From contig QANZ01028759.1 of assembly GCA_003254925.1 (NCBI GenBank), positions 364,881 through 428,880 of the forward strand: 64,000 nt of DNA, in the 5' to 3' direction. The stretch's first letter is position 1. The number at the start of each line of letters is the position of its first letter. The translations under genes and the position numbers were made by a program. Origin of the DNA: Chamaecrista fasciculata (Eukaryota > Streptophyta > Magnoliopsida > Fabales > Fabaceae). Shown here in pieces: positions 47,765 through 58,450 of this stretch. A model generated the notes under the pieces. It had not been told where the DNA came from. It saw only the letters and a program-made list of their open reading frames with translations, and made no database searches.

Positions 47765-49199
47765 ATTCTTGCATGAGACATCTTCATTCCATGACCATTT
47801 TGGGTTTCTGCAATCATTTATTTTACAAAATGAACTTCATCATAATAACCATTAACCAGTAAGGTATTAAATGAGTTTTTTTCTCTTCACAAGCTAGAAC
47901 AAAATTTTTGCAAAAGTACAGATCTCATATCTCATCTCATCTCATCTCATAGTTAGTTTAAATATGAAGTTCACAATAATACACTTGTATGATTAGCCTA
48001 TAATGCTACAAGTGGCATTCATATAATTAGAGAAGTGGCACAATCTTGACTTTTCAAATTATCTAAAGATAATAAATATTGTAATTGTAACCCAATGACC
48101 TAGTCATCAATATCATTTAGCTATATGTATATTTTGGTCTTAATTTTTTTTAATTATAAAATTGTCTAAAATAAGAAAAGAAATAGATTATTATAAATTT
48201 TGTTTAGAACAAAGAAGTACCTATTTTATTATTAAATTTTAGCCCCCATAATTTTACAAGAATTACAAAATAGTTCATACTTTATGAAATATAGCCAATT
48301 TTGTATAAGGATATTATTGTTTTCAATTACATTAGTTCTTACTTCTTACTAAGGACTTGATTTAGAGTTTTAGTGAGAGTAGGGTGTGTTAGTCATCAAT
48401 GGGTGGCAAAGTATGAGATTATAAACTGGGTTAGATAAATCATTCCATTATTTGGGAGTATAATAAAAACAATGATCGTAAACAATGGATTGGGTTGAAT
48501 AGAGTCGAGCAGACTCATAATTATAAACTCACAGTTCAACCCAAATTACTGCAGGATGAGAGTTTTCAAATCAAACCAACCTGCTAACCCAAACCAAACT
48601 TGTAAGTTGGGTTGTTTTAGTAAGTTAGACTGAACCGCTGAACACCCTTAATAATAGTACTAGAATTTTATAAACAGTGATTTCCATAAAAGCATTTAAA
48701 AATAAACTTTTTAATTACGAATTAGCAGCTTGGATTAGACTAAGTGATGTAATACCAAAATATGAATTATTCTTACATTTATTTTATAATAAAAAATTAT
48801 AATAAAATGTAAATGGGCCAGCCCACTCAAACTCTTGCCTTTTTTTCAGGCCAAAATAGAAAACTCTTGCCTTTTTTGTTTGGATCGAATCCACTTAAGC
48901 CCATCAAACAAAAACGTGGCAAGTAAGCATTCTAATTTCCTACTTTGATTTCGACAAAAACAAAATTTCCTACTTTGATAGAGTCAATCTAATGTGAAAA
49001 CTTTTAGGACTAGTACTCAATGAGAAGTTGATGGAATTTGGAAGCTAGGGTTCATGATTTTGGCAAAGAGGAAGAAATAATTGAATCCCACTTTCAAATA
49101 TTGCCTTGCTACTGCACATTCTATATTGTTCTGTAATAAAGTATCTAATTTAGGACCTTTTTGCCATTGATTAAAAATATTGAGCAATTGGGTTGGGTC
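47765..49199. other. AT-rich DNA between two solo LTRs
   Basis: No gene is seen. About 47925-47955 has repeated CTCATC units like those at 43800-43830. About 48390-48655 holds phrases rich in AACCCAA and a right end ACACCCTTA, suggestive of a decayed hAT-type MITE. No retroelement gag, pol or primer-binding site is present next to either LTR. Confidence 0.45.
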
Positions 49200-51310
49200 G
49201 GTTGGAGATTGTGCCCTAAGACCAATCATTTTATGTAAATGTTTTGAACATTTTGATTAATTTATAGAAGATAAATTATGTTGTTATCATATTATTAGCA
49301 TGTTTACTATGATAGCGTCCTTGATTAATTATGAGATAATTAATCTAAATTGTCCCTGGTCGATTGTTCTCGTGGGAGCGAGAATGAACCAAGACCAGCA
49401 TGACCTCGGTGTATGGATCGGAGATACATGCACTAGATGCTTTACGAGTGTCATGGTGCAATAATGTAAGGGTTACAAGTTGTTGGACCGACCCGGAGAG
49501 TCCTGCATGAGTTTTAGTCATAAGCGAGTCTCTCCTGTACTCTTGTCAAGATGCCCTTAGACCTAAGGTCTTGACTATTCCGGCGTTGTAGATGTCAAAC
49601 TTTGGCCCAGTCCAACGTTGCCCGTAGCAAAGTAGCCATACAGGCTAGGTACGGGTTTGGTTGTTTACCGTGCTGAGGAATGTGGTTGACCAAGATGGAA
49701 TTTTTTCCCTCATGAAAGATGAGAGATATCTAACTGGCGTCCTCGATGAGTCTGTCCAAGGAATGTATGGACATACAAAGAAATGAGACTAACTCAGGGA
49801 ATCGAGAAAGTTGTGGTTTGGATTAAGGATGACTTTCCCGTGCCTTATCCAGAACCAAGATATCGTGTGACAATAGGGATCATGTCAAGGTGTTACTTAG
49901 GTTAAGTCGTTTTGGCGTTAAAGCGATAACTCAAGTGTTTTGGGTAGTCGTGATGGCTTGCTAGAGTCCGCTCTCGACTTGTGGGTCATAGAGATAACTT
50001 GCTGCCAACTTCACGTGAGGCCTGCTGGGTCACACATGAGCAGGATCAAGATGCCGCACTGGGACACGAATTAGGGTTAATTCGTGGGTCACTTTAGTGA
50101 CACAATTTAAGACATAGTTGAATGTCTTAGGACATGAAATCTTGTCTTAAATAAATATCTACATATATGATATTTAAATTTGTTGGACAAGTTTAAATAT
50201 ATTAATTGTTAAATAGATAATAGAATTAATCTATTTACAATTATATTCTTGTTTATAATATTAGGGAATAATAAATTGGATAAGATTCCTAAAAGTTAGG
50301 AGATTATTGATTTATTAAATTCACTAATATTTGGGGATAACAAGATGGAGGTTGGCGCCTCATATAAGGGATTTTAATTAATGGAAATGTTTTGTTAATT
50401 AAAGTCATGAATTTGAATTCAAGATTTGATTTTGATTTCAAGATTCAAAATTTGAATTAAAGATATTAGGGTAATATTTTAATTCAATATTGTTGGAAGA
50501 TAATAAGTTGGTTATAACTTCCTAAGAATTAGGATTGTTATTTTGATTTATTAAATTCCTTCAAAAAGGAGAGGGAGATGGCGCATGACTTGTGGGACTA
50601 AGGGCAAGATTTGATCTTGCATTTTGATTCTCAAAGATTGCATTTTGAATTTAAATTAAGATATTATGGTAATATTTTAATTAAGAATTCAAATCCTAAA
50701 ATTGTGATATTATTGTAATCTCATAATTTTATAATTTGATAATCCACTAATTTAGGGATTCCCTAATTATAATTATCAAACTCCCCAAACTCTATAAATT
50801 GAGTAGCTAAAGTCGACTTGGCTAAGGCTTTTGGTGAGTAAGAGAAAAAATCGACTCTGACCTAATTCTCTAGAGTGAGAAGTCGACCATCATCTTAGAG
50901 AGAGAGGAGGCCGATTATTTTCTAGAGAGAGAAAGGCACGCATAAACCTAAAGGGTTTAGGGTTTGTGTGAGAAGCTTGAGGCCCCACCTTTTCTTGAAT
51001 TCAAGAATTGTTCTTGAAATTCAAGAACGTAGATAGAAGTCCCATATTCACTTGGGAAGAAGTGAAGGAGGCTAGCACCTGGGCATCTCCAAAACTATTC
51101 GTGTGGATCACCGGCAGAGGAAGCACACTTGGAGTGGACTTCTTAGCATCGCAGACTTGAAAGCTACCGATTGATTTGGGTAAAATTCTATTCCTTCTTC
51201 TAATATAGACTCATATAGCGGATCCTGGCAAGAAATCACAGGGGTGCGCCTGGTTTGTTTTTAATTTTTATTTTTGCTTTCGCTGCGCGGCGCTCTGTAA
51301 TTTCCCAACA
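49200..51310 (+). mobile_element. Solo LTR, ~2.1 kb family, copy 2
   Basis: The block is flanked by GGGTC on both sides (49195-49199 and 51311-51315); its ends were placed by alignment to the other two copies. It includes GGAGATTGTGCCCTA near the left end, a TATAAAT box at 50793-50799 and the terminal TTTCCCAACA. It is the most complete copy at 2111 bp, with no gap. Absence of any coding domain and its private target duplication support a solo LTR left by recombination. Frames at 49017-49229 and similar are shadows. Confidence 0.82.
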
Positions 51311-52729
51311 GGGTCCTTCTATGAAATGTATCAAAGACAGAAGGCAATTTGACGATTTGAACCTCACACCATATATATTTATATCACCTTTTCATTTTCT
51401 TTTCCTTTGATGAAATTTGTAATGACTTGAGTTTGTAATCATTTTTTATAGAATACTTAAAAATATGAAATTTTCTCTCTTATAGAGCAAAAAAGGTTCT
51501 CCCCTCCCCTCCTCCCACTGAAACAATTTATGTAAGCAACTTGTTTAGCATCACAAATTTTTCATTTTAAGAAACATAAACACACCTTATCTTAAAAAGA
51601 ACTGCTAAAATGAGTTACTGAAAGAAATATATAGTATCTACTCTAACGCAAAAAAAATATGTGGGTTAGGCTTGACCCATAAATTAAGCACCGGTATATG
51701 TTAATCATTTTTTGTGTTTTGAAAAATCCAACTCCAAATTAGGCTTGGCATCTTCCTTGAATGATACCTCTTGTTTTCTTCATTTTTTTATTATTGAAAG
51801 TAAATGCTAATAACTGTACTTGTCAATTCTATTTACTTATTTAGTATACATTCACCGGCATTTGCTTGGCATGAAAAAAAAAACTAGATTGAAATTAATA
51901 ATAGTTTCAAACCATTAATTCAAAATACTAAGAGCATTTCATCTTCTAATCTTCTTAAATATAGATGTGGAGAAAGGCGACTAGAGATGTCTATGAAAAT
52001 GGAAGATAGATGTGGGAGACAGGCGACCAGAGATGTGAGAAGCGAGGATCGCAACAAGTCCTTCTGAGATGTCGGAACATAATGAAGCAATGGACATTTT
52101 GGAAGAAAGCCATGCATAAAAGCTAGAAGAGAAAAGGCAATGTTATTAAATTTAGTTCGGAGAGTGACCCGTAAAGAACTTCAAGTCACGAGTTCATCGA
52201 TTCAATCAACAGATGATATCGTAAATATATAAATAAATATTAATTATTTTAAATATAAATATCTTCTAAATAATATCAAGAATTGGTGATTCGATTATCT
52301 TTAATGGAAACCAATATCTTTCCACACCAATCAGCATTAAACGTAAAATATCGCGGGAAGATATCTCTCCCCAAATCAGGGTGCCTATCTCATTCCCTCA
52401 AGATCACAAAAAAATATCTTTCTTGCAATCAATGAACCTCTCTCCTTTATAAGGCATAAGAAAATGGTCATCAGTCTAAACTGATTTTGTGGTTCATGGT
52501 AGGAGACGTACAGGTTTCCTCCCGATAAATCAGGTAAAACTCCCCCGACCACAAACACAACAAAACCAATCAAAAGATAGCATTGAGTCTGTGATTAAGG
52601 ACGAATTAACATATACATATCCATATGACCATATCATATTCTCACCCCATTATTCATCATCCTAATCAAACATGTAAGACATTTATTTGATTGAAATAAC
52701 AAATTATTAAAAGATGCCAGAGTTACAAC
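51311..52729. other. AT-rich intergenic DNA, nothing recognised
   Basis: The short minus-strand frames at 51920-52117 and 52385-52573 have no domain I know. No repeat boundaries or RNA genes were recognised. Confidence 0.4.
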
Positions 52730-53357
52730 TAGGGATGGCAATTTATATCCTAAGTTAGGATATCCGTCCGTATCCGTCCGAAAAAATATCCGATATCCGT
52801 CGGATATAGGATAGGATACGGATAGTGAAAATTAATTTTTTTTCGGATATTAGTCGGATACGGATATTGTCCTTGGATACCCTATATCCGTCCGAAATGA
52901 ACGGATATTTAGGGTATCCGATATCCGATACCCTATTACTTATTTAATTTTTATATTTTACATCTAATTTAATATTTTATATAAAAATATTTAAATTTAA
53001 TTAATTAGATTTATATATATTTTTTATATAATCATTTTTAGTTATTCTATATTTCATTTTTTATTTAAAAAAAATAAATTTTAAATGTAAATAAATAATA
53101 ATTTCATTTAATTATATTAGTTGGCGGATAATGGATATCGATACCCGGTATATCCGATTTATAAAATAGGATATCCTATCCTATACCCATATTTTTTCGG
53201 ATATTTCGGGTATCCGTCGGATACCGAATATCGGATAGGGTGCGGATACAGATGTTAATTTATCGGATACGGATAGGATACGGATATTAGATAGGATAAA
53301 CGGATACGGATATGGATAGTGGAAAAAACACGGATATCCTATCCGTTGCCATCCCTA
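52730..53357. mobile_element. MITE with TAGGGATGGCAA termini, copy 2
   Basis: It has the same ends, the same GGATA/TATCC subterminal units and the same AT-rich centre as the nested element at 5236-5871, but lies in the opposite orientation. Lengths agree closely (628 and 636 bp). The flanking words do not give a clean 8-bp duplication, so the insertion is old or the superfamily is not hAT. No transposase is present. Confidence 0.75.
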
Positions 53358-53774
53358 ACTCAAAACAAATTGCAAGAGTAATGAATTAACATATACATAT
53401 AAGGTTTTCTGATTACGGCAAGCAAAAACCCACGAGAGAGACGATGAAGGAAGCTATGAAGCGGGAAGGAGATGCAGTGTTACTATTACCGTATTACGGA
53501 AACATGGGCTTTAGCCCATTTGGTTGATTTGTTGGGCCTTTAATCATGTTATTCCAAAGTTCTTCATTCCTAAATTAAATTTTAATTTGTCTTAAATTAA
53601 TAGTTAAATTAAGAATTACTTTTATCAAATTTAATTTTACAATCAAAATCGATTTAATTTGAAATTTTTAAGTCATGACTCATGAATATTATGCTACATT
53701 TTCCTATTTAAAAAAATGACTAAAGATCAATATATTTATAGAAAAAAAACCCAAACAAAATGGAATGTTCTCAC

Positions 53775-54516
53775 GAGGGATGTTCGTCGGACGATTTGAG
53801 CGGTTTGAAGTGATTTTTTAAACTGAACCGTTAATTGATTTCATTCATCAAAATCAAACCAAACCAAATCAATAAAAAGAGATTTGGGCAGTTGAGCAGT
53901 TTGAAAGTAATTATTGTCAGTTTTGTGACTAATATACTAATAAATAAAATATATATTATTCTCATAACTTACTAATATACTAATAAAAAAATAAATATTA
54001 TCATTTTAATATAAAATAATTTTTATAAATAATAATTAGTTGAAATTAGAATTGTAGTTTACCAATATATATTTCTTCCTCTAACTAAATATCACAATAA
54101 GTTCTTCAAATATGGTATGTTTTATATTGTATAAACTAACTCAATTTTATATAATGTAGTAAGATGTATAACCACTCATGGTGCATTACAATATGTTATG
54201 TAATGTAATAATATTCTCATTCTGTTATAAATGACAAAATGATATTCTACTTCTTGACAAAGATCATTAGTATATAACAACTTTTAACTTACAAATATAT
54301 ATATATATATAAAAGTGCAAATATTTCCAAACTTGTAAATATCTTCTTAATGTTGAATATTGTATATATATATATATATATATATAAGTAAATAAGAATT
54401 TTGGCAGTTTGCGGTTTGGTTGGGTTTGTGCGGCGTCCAAACCAAACCAAACCGCTCTTCACCTTCGATTTGGTTTGGTTTGATCAATTAGTTTGGTTCA
54501 GTTTTAAACACCCCTA
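53775..54516. mobile_element. hAT-type MITE with perfect 8-bp target duplication
   Basis: The direct repeat GTTCTCAC lies at 53767-53774 and 54517-54524. The ends GAGGGATGTT and AAACACCCCTA are imperfect inverted repeats, and further in both arms carry AAACCAAACCAAA or its complement with CGGTTTG-type phrases. The middle is AT-rich with two (TA)n runs near 54295-54311 and 54363-54386. An 8-bp duplication points to the hAT superfamily. It is non-autonomous. Confidence 0.78.
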
Positions 54517-54906
54517 GTTCTCACCAACATATAAATGAATCCTCGTATCTACATCATATATACTCAAATATTAAAAAGTTGTAATGAATTATTTTATATA
54601 AGAAATATTTTTATTTATCACCATTGAGAATAGGAAAAAAAAATTTAAATCTAAACACATTATTAATTACTTAAATATGTATAAAATATTTATATTTTTA
54701 TAATTTTTTCATATATTTAATGATACTCTAACAAAATTTCTAAATTTTATATAAACAAAAGATTATCATAAAATTTATGTAACTCAATCATTTTTAATTA
54801 TTTTTTTGGCCTGGCATGTTACTTAATCATGATGAAGTATCTATAAATGTATTTTTAACTTCAAGTTTTGGTTAACTTCAAATATTTTTATAAATATATC
54901 ATTTTT

Positions 54907-55125
54907 TTTTGGTAAATTTCATTTTGGTACCCAGTTCTATAAGCCAATTCCACTTTGGTACCATGTTATTTCAAAGGTGACACTTTGATACCATGTTCTT
55001 TCAAAAATGTCATTTTGGTACCCTGTTCTTTCAAATGTAACATTTTGGTACCCTATTCTTTGAACCAATTTCACTTTAGTACCATGTTCTTTCACTTGCA
55101 TTTGTCCCTTCCCCCCCCCCCCCTC
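54907..55125. repeat. One arm of a GGTACC-family repeat and a poly-C tract
   Basis: Five variants of TTTGGTACCNTGTTCTTTCA follow one another, close to the sequence at 2812-2930. No inverted partner arm was found. A C-run of about 15 and CT repeats follow at 55107-55150; the long minus frame at 54937-55374 reads through this low-complexity DNA and is not a gene. Confidence 0.55.
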
Positions 55126-56879
55126 TCTCTCACCCCTTTCTCTCTCTCTTTCTTTCTTTTTTGTACGAATTGATTTTGGAGTATTGGATGGAATGATGAA
55201 TAATAGCAAAAATGATGAGAGTTTTAAACACAACCTGTGATGAAGAGTAACTCGTAAAAAAACATATTTTAAAGGCTTTTTTTTCTTAAATTTTACATCA
55301 ATTTTTAGTTTTGTTGATAAAAGTTTAAGTGAGTTGGGCTCCGAGGGTTCACTAAGGCCAAGACATACCTTCACGCTCTATGAGCGCATACAGAGGTACT
55401 TGTAGATCGCTTACCAACAAGGCCCTTACATGGGCAGCGGGATTCGAAATCACGACCTTGTGGATTATGTGTTAACTCCTTACTAACTGGATCAATCTTT
55501 GTGAGCTTGTTATTAATATTTGTTTACTGTCACTTTTATCTTTAAAGTTTTATATTTTGGTTAGTTTATTTGGCTAATTTTTTTAATAAATTAATAACAA
55601 ATTCCACCATGCTTTTCAATCTGTGTTATTATTTAAGTTTTTTTTTTATTAATTTTACATTATATGTTATTAACCACGTAAAATCTGTTGTTAATATTTG
55701 ACTAAAGTTAGAGAAAAAGATAAAATTGATCAAAATATGCAAATTTAGTGAGAAAATTAATAGTAAACAAACATTGAGGGTAAAATTAAAAATTGATGTA
55801 AAGTTTAAAGACGAAAATAATATTTTTATCTTTTTATTATCATAAAATTTCTTTTTTGTCGAGAATCAGACAAAAATGCAACAAAAATAATATTTAGTGT
55901 GAAATTTAGAATGGATAGGGCTGCAGAGCCCATCAATACAGTTGGAGAGCGGAAGATGCACTAAATAGCATTAAATAGAATGGAGTCAAACTATAATTAT
56001 TCTATTACTGAAGGGCAAAAGTATAATTATTCTATTAATAATGGAAAAACCAGGATTTTGCCATTTAATTACAGGTTCACCTCTAGAAAAAGATAATATA
56101 ATTAACAATTAGAGGAACTAGAATAAAAACTATAATATAATTAACATAAAAAATAAAAATCAATTGCAAACCCTAGGAGTAAATAAGTTACCAATATATA
56201 AAATTTGGTTAACCTAATTATTAATTTTTAATAAAAGAGAAAATTTTAGGGCCTCTAGAAATGATGACCAAATCTAAATTCTAAAAGGCTGGACTTAGTA
56301 AAAGAGACCTATATCAATAACACTTAATATTCTCTGCTCTAAAAAGACTTTGGTCAACAATCACATGTCTCTCTTTCTCTCTCTTGAAAATTATTTGTAC
56401 ATATTCTCACTAATCTTTGTCCTTATTATAATGACTATCCAAATTTTAAAAAGCTAACCATCCCTTACGTTCTTGACTAATCATTCTTCTAACTCCTTCA
56501 TTAATTAGTGAGAATATGTACAAATATTTTTTTTAAAAAAAAATCAATGATTGATTCATTCATTCAATCTTCCACATGATGATGTTTATTCACAAATATT
56601 ATACATAGCATTCACTCACATGCTCAAATTGATGAACCTTCCTCACTCGGACTTATCATCATAAATCATAAATTTATTATATTTAAATTATATATAATAT
56701 TAATTTCTATCAAACTTCCTAATTATTCGATATCATTTCAATCCATCCAGCTTCCAACAAGAATTGAATAATGACGTGGCAGATTACCAAATCTTCAGAA
56801 CACATCTATATAAAAAATCAAATCCAAGGTTCCTTAAGACTATTTCCTTAACTTTTTTTTTTTAAAAAAAAACTTATTA
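55126..56879. repeat. AT-rich DNA with a weak inverted-repeat element
   Basis: About 55280-55830 has loosely matching inverted ends (TTACATCAATTTTTA and its complement) around an ordinary-composition insert at 55322-55510 containing GGGATTCGAAATC. That insert recalls a tRNA-like B box but no complete tRNA or SINE could be built. The rest, to 56879, is AT-rich with no gene. Confidence 0.35.
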
Positions 56880-57235
56880 TTTAGTTATTGAATTTACACT
56901 TAGTTAACTAATTAGTCTCTTGAATAGTTGAAATATTCGATTTGATCCCTGATTTCAATTATTAACTATTTGGTCCTTGATTTTGTACTAATTTTATACT
57001 TTTTGGTATCTGAATTTGTATTAAATTAATATTATTTGGTCAATGCATTTGAACTAATTTGGGCATTGAATTTGTATTGAGTTTGTATCTTTTGGTCCCT
57101 GAATTTGACCCAAGGATTAAATCGTTAACAATTACAATAATTCAGAGACTGAGTAAATATTTTGATTATTCAAAAAATAATTAATTTATTCGATGTAATT
57201 TCAGGAAGCAAATTGTATGTTCTCTCTCATTTTTT
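56880..57235. mobile_element. MITE-like repeat with TTTGGTCCCTGAAT units
   Basis: Variants of TTTGGTCCTTGA and TTTGGTATCTGAATTTGTA recur at about 40-70 bp spacing, and the left and right ends show approximate inverted similarity (GAATTTACACTTAGTTAA-like against a complementary end near 57200). The target duplication is unresolved. It is non-coding. Confidence 0.45.
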
Positions 57236-58114
57236 AGGGGGGATGTTTCAAAAAATACCAAATTAATTGTTTGCTACATTTCAAACAAAAATATTTTTTT
57301 ACATTAAAAAATGAATAAAAAGAAGAGTAATGGTTGCATAATTAATCCAACCATTATATTAGTATGATAAAGAGTGCAAGAAAAATTTGTTGTCATTAAT
57401 TGTTTAGTTTTGATTGAATTAAGGTCAAGGCTAAAATAAAAGACTAGTACTAAATTAATGACACCCAACATTCCAAAATTAAATTAGTAACTAGATGTTT
57501 TTCTTTAACTAATTAATATAACGGCTCTTTTATATTTTATATTTTTCATTTGTTTACAAAAATAAAATTTCCTTTTGAAAAAGAATCCTTTTTTTAGCAA
57601 GTTTTATTTTGATTTTAATGCTAATTAATGGACCAAGACACTCATAAGCCCATAAACATATACTACCATAGGAAAAAAAATAAACTTGTTAAAGTGGGTT
57701 CAACTATAAAAGTGTGTATTATATGTTTGCACAATTATTTAGTTTAACCTAGACCAAATTAACTTGAAAGTTTAAAACTTCACTAATAAATTTTTTTTAC
57801 TAATATTAATTTATTAAGACCCTTGACCCAAAAAAAGAAGAAGCAGCAGGAGCAATTATTAAGCTCAAGATTGTAAAATCTGCCATCTATATCAAGAATA
57901 CTTTATTTTAATGAACAACTCCATATTATTTTAATGATGAGTGAATAATTTAGCTAATATATTCTCTGCATTGGTGTGTGTTTGTTAGGGGTAATAAGAC
58001 AAAAGAAGAAAGAAAAGTTTTGAAGAGTCAACCATCATCTACTACTTCTCTCTTGCTTTGCCTAAAGGTCCAAAAAGGCTACCCAAAAGCCTCCATTAGC
58101 AAAGAGAGCAAAGA

Positions 58115-58145
<31 letters not shown>

Positions 58146-58450
58146 NTTTTTTTTTTCACTTTTTCGCTTTAAGACCCTTCTCATCCAAACCCGTATCATC
58201 AAAAGTTGGAAAAATCAAAAAGTTCTTCTTCAAATCTCCGATTCTCATTGCGCAATCACGAGGATCTGCCTCGGCCAAAGTGGGTTTGTCTCTCATTTCT
58301 CAAATTTGTTGTTTCTTTTTTTGGGGTTTTTTTTGTTTTTGCTTTTGCTTGCCTGCAAAATCTGGCTTGATCTTCTGGGTTTTGATGTTTTGCTTGCTCT
58401 CTTCTGACAGATTCAACCGTGAATCTTGGTTTTTAGTTTGGTTTTTGTTG
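57236..58450 (+). other. Upstream region and 5' leader of the PBL kinase
   Basis: The AT-rich upstream passes at about 57970 into less AT-rich, pyrimidine-rich DNA that probably holds the promoter and 5'UTR. A long T-run interrupted by a single N lies at 58119-58157; its length is uncertain. No TATA box or start site can be fixed by eye. The frames at 57978-58172 and 58280-58546 run through leader and exon 1 and are not separate genes. Confidence 0.45.

Noticed and set aside
45849-51310. One LTR retrotransposon with paired 2-kb LTRs at 45849-47764 and 49200-51310
   Set aside because: Each LTR has its own different 5-bp target duplication, and the 1.4 kb between them shows no gag, pol or primer-binding site.
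54937-55374. 145-codon minus frame with repeated TGYQN-like phrases
   Set aside because: The repeats come from the GGTACC-family arm and poly-C/CT tract; no gene context.
55322-55510. Possible tRNA gene or SINE (GGGATTCGAAATC resembles a B box)
   Set aside because: No matching A box, acceptor stem or poly-A tail could be assembled by eye.
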